Shown: positions 1-6,485 of the stretch, in pieces
How the letters are laid out: the number at the start of each line of letters is the position of its first letter
Position numbering within the stretch: position 1 is the stretch's first letter
Source of the DNA: Bacillota bacterium
GTDB taxonomy: Bacteria; Bacillota; Clostridia; Christensenellales; QAND01
Reading direction: 5' to 3'
Length of the DNA stretch: 7,742 nucleotides
Assembly (NCBI GenBank): GCA_019415425.1
Contig: DXZF01000113.1
Span: 1-7,742 of the forward strand
The notes under the pieces: generated by a model
Databases searched by the model: none
Told to the model about the DNA's origin: nothing
What the model saw: only the letters and a program-made list of their open reading frames with translations
Made by a program: the position numbers and the translations under genes

Positions 1-2
1 GT

Positions 3-1463
3 CTGTGGCTGTGCCTGTATCTGTGCCTTTCGGTGTGCGCGTGCGCACAGCCGGCCGCGCAGATCCGTTTTGACGAAAACCAGAGCAAACACCAATACAG
101 CATGCAGTTGGAGCTGGATGAGCAGGGCAAGCTGCTGACCGGAAAGTCGGTCATTCGGTATCGCAACGATACGGGCAAGACGCTCGTGCAGGTGCCGTTC
201 ATGCTCTATCCCAACGCCTACAAGCAGGCCGATACGGCGCCGTTTGCCAGCGAGGATTTGCCCATCGCCTATCCCAGCGGGTTTGACGCGGGGTATATCC
301 TGATCGACACGCTGCACGTCGACGGGCAGAGCACCTACTACGGACTGGACAACGCAGACGATACGTGCATGCAGATCCATTTGCCAAAACCGCTGCTCAG
401 CGGGCAGACGGCGCAGATCGAGATCGGCTTTACCGTCAAACTGCCGCACAGCCTGGGGCGCTTTGGGTATGGCGAAAAGGCATTCAACCTGTGCAATGCC
501 ACGCCGATTGCCTGTGCCTGGGACGGAGAGGCGTTTATCCGGCATCCATATGGCAAGGTAGGCGACCCGTTTGTCAGCGATCTTGCAGATTATGAGGTGA
601 CGCTGCGCGTGCCGCAGGGCATGGTGGTCGCGCATACGGGCGAGGGCAGCAGCCGCAACGAAGCGGAAGATACGGTGTACGAGATGCGCGCGCAAAACGT
701 ACGCGACTTTGCCATGGTGGCCAGCCGTTACTTTCAAGTGGCGGAAAAACAGCTCAAGTGCGGAGATACGCAGGTGCGCGTGCGGTCGTACTATTTTGAG
801 GACTGCCCGTGGGGCGGGCAGTTCGCACTCGAAACGGGCGTAGAGGCGCTGCGCTCGTTTACAGAGCAGATCGCCGCGTACCCATACCCGGTGATGAACG
901 TGGTGCAGACCGACTTTTTCATCGGCGGTATGGAATATCCCAATCTGGTGCTGATCGATCAGTCGCTGTACAATCAATCGCTCAGCGTAGAGCTGGACCG
1001 CGTGGTGGCGCATGAAGTGGGGCACCAATGGTTTTACGGCATTGTCGGCAATGATCAGGTACGAGAACCGTGGCTGGACGAAGCGCTGACCGACTATGTG
1101 ACGCGGCTGTACTTCTACGACCGCTACGGGGAAGCGCAGGGAAAGGCGTATGAGGAACTGTACGTCACGCAGCTGTACGATTTGCTGCAACAGAGCTGCC
1201 AGCTCACCGAGGCAAACGACGGCGTGGGGCAACCTGCCACTGCGTTTGCCGATGAAGTGGCGTACAGCGCGGTGGTATATATCCGCGGCACGCAGATGCT
1301 CTGTGCGCTGGAGCAGCAGATCGGGCGCGAAGCGATGTGCGCGTTCCTGTCGGATTACGTATGCACATTTGCGGGGCAGCGCGTGAGCGGCACGCAGTTT
1401 TTGCAGCGCCTCAATGCCTTTACCGGCAGCGATTTTGCAACGCTCTTACAACAATGGCTGTAA
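3..1463 (+). CDS. M1 family metallopeptidase (aminopeptidase N-like), 5' partial
   Basis: Zinc-dependent peptidase of the gluzincin M1 family, which usually removes N-terminal residues from peptides. The reading frame is open to the left edge, so the start lies outside the window. A GTG at 33 opens the same frame but would discard most of the signal sequence. Codons 3-50 encode a hydrophobic, cysteine-rich segment (LWLCLYLCLSVCACAQ) that looks like the end of a signal peptide; it contains both an AxA-like site (ACA|Q) and a possible lipobox (VCA|C), so export is likely and lipidation possible. Seen directly: a GGMEY substrate-binding motif at 924-938 (the GAMEN equivalent), HEVGH at 1011-1025 and the third zinc ligand Glu at 1080-1082, giving exact HEXXH-x18-E spacing. 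The Y-x4-Y pair before IRG (1263-1280) matches the catalytic Tyr region of leukotriene A4 hydrolase. The protein ends soon after the catalytic domain, so it lacks the long C-terminal helical domain of PepN. Family assignment is firm; the substrate is unknown. Confidence 0.93.
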   Translation: MWLCLYLCLSVCACAQPAAQIRFDENQSKHQYSMQLELDEQGKLLTGKSVIRYRNDTGKTLVQVPFMLYPNAYKQADTAPFASEDLPIAYPSGFDAGYILIDTLHVDGQSTYYGLDNADDTCMQIHLPKPLLSGQTAQIEIGFTVKLPHSLGRFGYGEKAFNLCNATPIACAWDGEAFIRHPYGKVGDPFVSDLADYEVTLRVPQGMVVAHTGEGSSRNEAEDTVYEMRAQNVRDFAMVASRYFQVAEKQLKCGDTQVRVRSYYFEDCPWGGQFALETGVEALRSFTEQIAAYPYPVMNVVQTDFFIGGMEYPNLVLIDQSLYNQSLSVELDRVVAHEVGHQWFYGIVGNDQVREPWLDEALTDYVTRLYFYDRYGEAQGKAYEELYVTQLYDLLQQSCQLTEANDGVGQPATAFADEVAYSAVVYIRGTQMLCALEQQIGREAMCAFLSDYVCTFAGQRVSGTQFLQRLNAFTGSDFATLLQQWL

Positions 1464-1481
1464 AATGCCACACGGGCTCCA

Positions 1482-1510
1482 TGGAAAACCCCCGCGCAAT
1501 GTGGTAAAAT
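1482..1510 (+). promoter_or_regulatory. Putative sigma-A promoter of the hemolysin III-thioesterase operon
   Basis: A -35 candidate TGGAAA (1482-1487, 4/6 to TTGACA) is followed by a 17-bp spacer and a -10 candidate TAAAAT (1505-1510, 5/6 to TATAAT). The -10 is preceded by TGTGG (1500-1504), a TRTGn extended -10 element typical of Gram-positive promoters, which offsets the weak -35. Expected transcription start is near 1517, about 25 nt before the TTG start. Prediction only. Confidence 0.55.
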
Positions 1511-1541
1511 AAACGTCAATACAAAGGGGGCGAGGAATGCC

Positions 1542-2225
1542 TTGAAACGCATGCGTGCGGTCAAAATCGGCGAGCTGGAGCCGCATCAGTTCTATACCAA
1601 GGGGGAGGAGATTTTCAATTCCATCTCCCACGGCGTGGGTGCGCTGCTGTCCATTTCAGCGCTGGTGCTCACCGTGGTGTGGACGGTGCTGTACGGCGAC
1701 GGACTGTGCCTGCTGAGCGCGCTCATCTACAGCATTTCACTCATCCTGTTGTATTGCATGAGCACGCTGTACCACGCCCTGACGCATCCTACGGCCAAAA
1801 AGGTCTTTCGCGTGTTTGACCACTGTTCCATCTTTCTGCTCATCGCGGGCACGTATACGCCGTACACGCTCGTGACGCTGCGCGGCCCGGTGGGGTGGTG
1901 GATCTTTGCGGCCGTATGGGCGGTGACGGTTTTGGGCATTGTGCTCAATTCCATCAGCATTGAGCGTTTCACCGTGTTTTCCATGATCTGTTATGTGGCC
2001 ATGGGCTGGGTGATCATCGTGGCCATCAAGCCGCTGGCGGCAGCGCTGCCGGCGACGGGCCTGTGGCTTCTGGTGGCCGGCGGCGTGGTGTATACGCTGG
2101 GCATCATCTTCTATGCCATGAAGTGGCGCTATGCGCACTCCATCTGGCATCTGTTTGTGCTGGGCGGGAGCGTGCTGCATTTCTTCTCGATTTTGCTGTA
2201 CGTCTATCCCGGCCCGCTGTCGTAA
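1542..2225 (+). CDS. Hemolysin III family (PAQR/CREST-type) seven-TM membrane protein
   Basis: Integral membrane protein of the hemolysin III (TrhA/YqfA) family, 227 residues, a normal length. About seven hydrophobic segments can be seen, roughly at residues 28-50, 56-78, 94-112, 118-136, 142-160, 172-190 and 199-219. The CREST superfamily metal-site signature is complete: Ser74-x3-His78 in TM2, Asp93 (FDHCSIF) at the start of TM3 and His199-x3-His203 at the start of TM7; His30 in SISHG and His213 are also present. Family members have been linked to membrane-lipid homeostasis and, in eukaryotes, to progestin/adiponectin receptors and ceramidase-like activity; the biochemical role of bacterial members is not settled and the name hemolysin should not be taken literally. 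The TTG start is chosen because an ATG at 1537 meets TGA after one codon, and purine-rich AAGGGGG (1524-1530) and GAGGAA (1532-1537) lie just upstream; ATG at 1551 is the alternative. It is followed at 12 nt by the thioesterase gene, so the two are probably co-transcribed. Confidence 0.9.
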   Translation: MKRMRAVKIGELEPHQFYTKGEEIFNSISHGVGALLSISALVLTVVWTVLYGDGLCLLSALIYSISLILLYCMSTLYHALTHPTAKKVFRVFDHCSIFLLIAGTYTPYTLVTLRGPVGWWIFAAVWAVTVLGIVLNSISIERFTVFSMICYVAMGWVIIVAIKPLAAALPATGLWLLVAGGVVYTLGIIFYAMKWRYAHSIWHLFVLGGSVLHFFSILLYVYPGPLS

Positions 2226-2237
2226 GGGGGGAGCAGC

Positions 2238-2642
2238 ATGCAGCAGGAACGTACAAACCTGGCTGTGGACTGGGGCGATGTCGACTCGCTGGGGCATGTG
2301 AACAACCTGGCGCTGATGCGCTATGTGCAGGCCGCGCGCGTGCACTACTTTGAGAGCGTGGGCTTACCGGTGGGCGCAGGGCAGGCCGAAGGGCCGATCC
2401 TGGCGCACATCGCGTGCCGGTTTTGCACGCCGTTGTTCTATCCCGATACCGTGGAGGTGCATACGCATGCCAAACATCTGGGCACGACCAGCCTTGTGCT
2501 TGCGCACAGCCTGTACAATGGGCAGGGCCAGTGCGTGGCACAGGCAGAGGACGTATTGGTGTACTTTGCGTATGCGCAGAACGAAAAGCGGCCGTGGCCA
2601 CAGCATCTGCGCGATGCGATCCAGCAAAAGGGCGTAGGCTGA
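2238..2642 (+). CDS. Acyl-CoA thioesterase, 4HBT hot-dog fold (YbgC/FcbC-like)
   Basis: A 134-residue single-domain hot-dog fold protein of the 4-hydroxybenzoyl-CoA thioesterase superfamily, predicted to hydrolyse acyl-CoA or acyl-ACP thioesters in the cytoplasm. The diagnostic N-terminal motif is clear: VDWGDVDSLGHVNN (residues 10-23) followed by Y29 and A33-R34 on the long central helix. Asp16 is the equivalent of the catalytic Asp17 of the Pseudomonas enzyme (second Asp of the D-x-D-x-x-G motif). Length is typical. The start ATG at 2238 has a strong purine-rich site, AAGGGGGGAG (2224-2233), which overlaps the stop of the upstream hemolysin III-type gene; the 12-nt gap indicates translational and transcriptional coupling. 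A hairpin terminator follows 26 nt after the stop. Substrate cannot be told from sequence; pairing with a membrane protein of a lipid-related superfamily weakly suggests a lipid or fatty-acyl role. Confidence 0.88.
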   Translation: MQQERTNLAVDWGDVDSLGHVNNLALMRYVQAARVHYFESVGLPVGAGQAEGPILAHIACRFCTPLFYPDTVEVHTHAKHLGTTSLVLAHSLYNGQGQCVAQAEDVLVYFAYAQNEKRPWPQHLRDAIQQKGVG

Positions 2643-2668
2643 TGCGCCGTGCGGCCAAGATATAGACG

Positions 2669-2699
2669 AAAGGGGAGGCAAAATGCCTCCCCTTTGTTT
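2669..2699 (+). terminator. Rho-independent terminator, probably bidirectional
   Basis: Perfect inverted repeat AAAGGGGAGGC (2669-2679) / GCCTCCCCTTT (2685-2695) with a short AAAAT loop, followed on the plus strand by GTTTG, so the U-rich tail is CUUUGUUUG. It lies 26 nt after the thioesterase stop. On the minus strand the same stem ends in TTTCGTCTAT and sits 79 nt after the aldo/keto reductase stop, so it probably ends both convergent transcription units. Confidence 0.88.
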
Positions 2700-2774
2700 G
2701 TGGATAAGCCGCGTGGACATCCTGCGGCCGCAAAGCGGCACGTGCCGCACCGGCCCTGGATGCGCGCGCACCGT

Positions 2775-3938
2775 TTAGCCGTTTGCCAAAATCTCTGCAA
2801 ACTTCTGCATCACGCCGGGAATGTCGATGTTCTGCGGGCACATCTGCGAGCAGGCGCCGCACGCAATGCAGGCGGAGGGAAGCTGATTCTCCTGCAGCAT
2901 GCCGATGTTGAAGCGGATTGCTCCCAGCCCATCGTTTTTGGCCTGGTTGTACAGCGAGATCAGATGCGGGATGTCCAGCTGCATGGGGCAACCGTCGGTG
3001 CAGTAACGGCAGGCCGTGCACGGCACGGAATCCAGCATGGATGCCACCACCTTGCCGAGCAGCGCCCTTTCGCGCGCGTCTGTGGGGTCGGCTTTGGAAA
3101 AGAGCGCGATGTTCTCCTTCAGCTGCTCCAGCGTCGTCATCCCGCTGAGCACCACCTGCATGTTGTCGAGCGACTGGAGAAAGCGAAATGCCCACGAGGC
3201 AATGGAGTCGTTGGGCCGTACCGCCTTCAACTGTGCGGCCAGGTCGTGGGGAAGGTCGGCGAGTTTGCCGCCGCGGCAGGGTTCCATGGCCATCACGGGG
3301 AGATGGTGTTTTGTGATGACCTCATAGGCCTCATCCGCCTGCTGTAGCGACCAGTCCAGATAGTTGATCTGAATTTGCACAAACTCGATGAGCCCTTCGT
3401 ACTCGCTGAGGAACCGATCGATGATGGGGGCGCGGCCGTGGGACGACATGCCCAGGTGGCGGATGCGGCCCGCTTTGACCTGCTTGGCCAGGTAGTCCAC
3501 AATCCCCAGCGACTTGTCGGTGTACAGACTGTACGAGGACTCGCACACGTTGTGCAGCAGGTAAAAATCGAAGTAGTCCACCTGGCATTTGGCAAGCTGC
3601 AATTCAAAGATCTCCTGGATAGAGGTATAGCTGCTACCGGTCATATATCCCTTGAAACCGAGCTTGCCGTTTTCAAACGTCATCATGTGCCCGGGCATCT
3701 TGGAGGCCAGGTAAAAGCTGTCCCTTGGAAATTTCCGCAATACCTGGCCCACAAACCGTTCGGATTCGCCGCTGTGGTAACCAAAAGCGGTATCGAAGTA
3801 GTTGATTCCGTGGTCGTATGCATATTGGAGCATCTCTTCGGCCTTGACCGCGTCGATCTTTCCATCGGTCACCGGCAGGCGCATGGTGCCCATGCCGAGG
3901 GTGGATAACGAAAGGTCCTGAAATTTTTTGTACAACAT
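2775..3938 (-). CDS. Aldo/keto reductase with C-terminal 2x[4Fe-4S] ferredoxin domain
   Basis: 387-residue fusion of an NAD(P)H-type aldo/keto reductase barrel (about residues 1-285) with a ferredoxin-like C-terminus (about 300-387). The AKR catalytic tetrad is intact: Asp49 and Tyr54 (FDTAFGY), Lys80 (LASKMP) and His129 (LLHN). Two Cys-x2-Cys-x2-Cys-x3-Cys-Pro motifs follow, at C307/C310/C313/C317 and C357/C360/C363/C367, enough for two [4Fe-4S] clusters. AKRs reduce aldehydes and ketones; in this fused class, common in anaerobic Firmicutes, the clusters may link the barrel to a ferredoxin-like electron pool, but the physiological reaction is not established. The start ATG (3936-3938) has AAAGGAG on the minus strand (plus 3945-3951) six bases upstream. 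It is divergent from a MerR gene and has a MerR-type promoter, so it is very likely the main target of that regulator. Ends towards the shared terminator. Confidence 0.92.
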   Translation of the reverse strand: MLYKKFQDLSLSTLGMGTMRLPVTDGKIDAVKAEEMLQYAYDHGINYFDTAFGYHSGESERFVGQVLRKFPRDSFYLASKMPGHMMTFENGKLGFKGYMTGSSYTSIQEIFELQLAKCQVDYFDFYLLHNVCESSYSLYTDKSLGIVDYLAKQVKAGRIRHLGMSSHGRAPIIDRFLSEYEGLIEFVQIQINYLDWSLQQADEAYEVITKHHLPVMAMEPCRGGKLADLPHDLAAQLKAVRPNDSIASWAFRFLQSLDNMQVVLSGMTTLEQLKENIALFSKADPTDARERALLGKVVASMLDSVPCTACRYCTDGCPMQLDIPHLISLYNQAKNDGLGAIRFNIGMLQENQLPSACIACGACSQMCPQNIDIPGVMQKFAEILANG

Positions 3939-4084
3939 GGCGTTCTCCTTTCATCGTGTGTACAGCTTGGGAAGTGCACAAGCAGCCCGACTGCGCAAGG
4001 GGAGCGAAAACGGCCCGGGATGCGGCCGCCGGCAGGCGGACCGACCGCCGATCGGCCGGTTTGACAGATGGCTTCGCGCACGAT
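3939..4084 (-). promoter_or_regulatory. 5' leader of the aldo/keto reductase gene, with alternative hairpins
   Basis: If transcription starts near 4084, the reductase mRNA has an untranslated leader of about 145 nt, long for a simple promoter-gene unit. Its first part (4021-4060) is very GC-rich: GGCGG at 4035-4039 can pair either with CCGCC at 4026-4030 (4-nt loop) or with CCGCC at 4045-4049 (5-nt loop), and a perfect 10-bp palindrome GCCGATCGGC lies at 4047-4056. The two hairpins exclude each other. No U-tract follows, so this is not a classical attenuator, and no known riboswitch was recognised. The ribosome binding site is at 3945-3951. Confidence 0.35.
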
Positions 4085-4089
4085 ATGCT
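4061..4089 (+). promoter_or_regulatory. Putative merR promoter
   Basis: A perfect -35 TTGACA (4061-4066), a 17-bp spacer and a -10 candidate TATGCT (4084-4089, 4/6). Start expected near 4096, about 60 nt before the merR ATG. The palindrome bound by the regulator (4102-4116) would lie about +7 to +21, a position suited to roadblock autorepression. Confidence 0.55.
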
Positions 4090-4090
4090 C

Positions 4091-4121
4091 ATCATAAAGC
4101 ATTCAAGTTACTTGAAGTCAA
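4091..4121 (-). promoter_or_regulatory. MerR-type promoter and operator of the aldo/keto reductase gene
   Basis: On the minus strand: -35 TTGACT (plus 4116-4121, 5/6), a 19-bp spacer (4097-4115) and -10 TATGAT (plus 4091-4096, 5/6). The overlong 19-bp spacer is the hallmark of promoters activated by MerR family proteins, which twist the DNA to realign the two elements. A perfect 15-bp palindrome, TTCAAGT-T-ACTTGAA (4102-4116), fills the spacer and touches the -35, exactly where MerR dimers bind. The neighbouring gene encodes a MerR regulator. Start expected near 4084. Confidence 0.82.
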
Positions 4122-4156
4122 TGGGCGCAAGCATATTTGATGCGGGAGGGGAGTGC

Positions 4157-4612
4157 ATGGGTTATACCATCAAACAGGTGGCACAGATGTGCAATATGCC
4201 GCAGTCCACGCTTCGCTACTACACGAATTTGGGCATCCTGCCGTGTACACGGGATGCGGGCAACCGGCGCGTGTTTGACGATCAATCGCTGAGCAGGCTC
4301 AGGACCATTCGCTGCCTGCGCAACTGCGGCATGTCCATGCAGGACATCCAACGGTACTGTGATCTGTGCGCGCAGCAAGAGACCCAGGCGCTGCTGTATG
4401 CCCGTTATCAGATGATTCTCCAACAGCGCGACAACGCGTATGCAAGGCTCAAAGAAGCGCAGGAACTCGTGGACTTTGTCGAGCAGAAGATTGCGCATTA
4501 CCAGACGATGCTGCCCGAGGCCGAAGGCGATGGCAGCGCGACCGGCATGGGGGAAGAGCCGCTTTCGGAAAGGGCGCATTTGCCCAAACCCGGCCATACG
4601 GCGGCGCTGTAA
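4157..4612 (+). CDS. MerR family transcriptional regulator (AdhR-like)
   Basis: 151-residue DNA-binding regulator. The N-terminal winged helix-turn-helix is classic: YTIKQVAQMCNMPQSTLRYY (residues 3-22), then NLGILPCTRDAGNRRVFDD and a second helical pair to about residue 70. A helical, probably coiled-coil dimerisation region spans about 75-118; the last 30 residues are polar and there is no separate effector domain. Cys53 in RCLRNCGMS sits where, by remembered comparison, AdhR of B. subtilis has its redox/electrophile-sensing Cys52 (KCMRNAGLS); Cys57 is close by. It therefore probably senses reactive carbonyls or oxidants rather than metal. The start at 4157 is supported by GGGAGGGGA (4144-4152) seven bases upstream and by the MerR-like N-terminus; the frame is open further upstream to 3956, but that extension has no family similarity and crosses the promoter. 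It is divergent from the reductase whose promoter carries the MerR-type operator. Confidence 0.9.
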   Translation: MGYTIKQVAQMCNMPQSTLRYYTNLGILPCTRDAGNRRVFDDQSLSRLRTIRCLRNCGMSMQDIQRYCDLCAQQETQALLYARYQMILQQRDNAYARLKEAQELVDFVEQKIAHYQTMLPEAEGDGSATGMGEEPLSERAHLPKPGHTAAL

Positions 4613-4767
4613 ACGGCGCGGAGTACAAAAAGGGAATGCAACGCACCGGCCATGAGGGCGATTGCCGCTGCCGTGGAGGGCGTCGCCATTTCGGATAGAA
4701 CCGCCTTTTTCGGGTATAAAAGGCAAAGAAAACCGCGCTTTCCCTTGTGAGAGGGCAAAGGATGCGG
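4613..4767. other. Gene-free spacer between merR and glnS
   Basis: No convincing gene. Two short open frames (4636-4698, 20 codons, and 4652-4750, 32 codons) lack properly spaced ribosome binding sites. No T-box motif (AGGGTGGNACCGCG) was found, although T-boxes are common before synthetase genes in Firmicutes. The right half holds two hairpins (4703-4724, 4732-4768) and the glnS promoter. Confidence 0.6.
4703..4724. repeat. Short hairpin GCCTTTT / AAAAGGC
   Basis: Perfect 7-bp inverted repeat, GCCTTTT (4703-4709) and AAAAGGC (4718-4724), with an 8-nt loop. The plus strand has no T-run after it, so it is a poor intrinsic terminator for merR; it could still pause transcription or protect the mRNA 3' end. 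Only the inverted repeat is certain. Confidence 0.4.
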
Positions 4768-4768
4768 T
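4732..4768. repeat. Imperfect palindrome overlapping the glnS promoter
   Basis: Outer arms ACCGC (4732-4736) / GCGGT (4764-4768), then CTTT (4738-4741) / AAAG (4757-4760) and CCCT (4742-4745) / AGGG (4752-4755), separated by small bulges, with a 6-nt loop TGTGAG. On the minus strand it is followed by TTTTCTTT and would resemble a terminator, but no minus-strand gene needs one here. The right arm runs directly into the -10 of the predicted glnS promoter. It may be an operator or a copy of a dispersed intergenic palindrome. Confidence 0.5.
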
Positions 4769-4773
4769 AAAAT
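4745..4773 (+). promoter_or_regulatory. Putative sigma-A promoter of glnS-gltX
   Basis: TTGTGA (4745-4750, 4/6) as -35, a 17-bp spacer and TAAAAT (4768-4773, 5/6) as -10. Start expected near 4780, leaving about 25 nt to the ATG at 4805. The -10 region (TGCGGTAAAATAAA, 4763-4776) differs at one base from that of the promoter at 1500-1513. Confidence 0.5.
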
Positions 4774-4804
4774 AAAAGGAAATTTCAACATGGAGGTGTT
4801 TGGG

Positions 4805-6457
<1,653 letters not shown>

Positions 6458-6471
6458 AGGGAGTTAAGAGG

Positions 6472-6477
6472 AAGGAG
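6472..6477 (+). promoter_or_regulatory. Ribosome binding site deciding the TTG start of gltX
   Basis: AAGGAG, eight bases before TTG at 6486-6488. No ATG or GTG is available nearby in the gltX frame, and the protein begins with the family-typical TQVRTRFAPSPTG, so this site fixes the unusual start. Confidence 0.8.
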
Positions 6478-6485
6478 ACAAACCA

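Noticed and set aside
2104..3195. A 363-codon minus-strand frame that runs from the reductase through the terminator into the thioesterase and hemolysin III-type genes
   Set aside because: It crosses a strong terminator and two real genes on the other strand, and its composition is Arg/Ala/Pro-rich without domain similarity.
2649..3347. A 232-codon plus-strand frame opposite the reductase
   Set aside because: It begins inside the terminator region and is antisense to the well-supported AKR; no family features.
3956..4156. N-terminal extension of the MerR gene
   Set aside because: The frame is open, but it runs through both promoters and the operator, lacks a ribosome binding site, and MerR proteins start just before the helix-turn-helix as ATG 4157 does.
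4652..4750. Possible 32-codon small gene between merR and glnS
   Set aside because: No ribosome binding site before the ATG, and its end overlaps the palindrome and the -35 of the glnS promoter.
4613..4804. T-box riboswitch before glnS
   Set aside because: ACCGCG occurs at 4732-4737 near a hairpin, but the conserved AGGGTGGN part, a specifier stem and a T-run terminator are all missing, and the space from the predicted start to the gene is too short.
4790..4804. Upstream ATG at 4790 as glnS start
   Set aside because: It overlaps the ideal GGAGGTG site serving ATG 4805 and would leave an mRNA leader of only about 10 nt from the predicted start.
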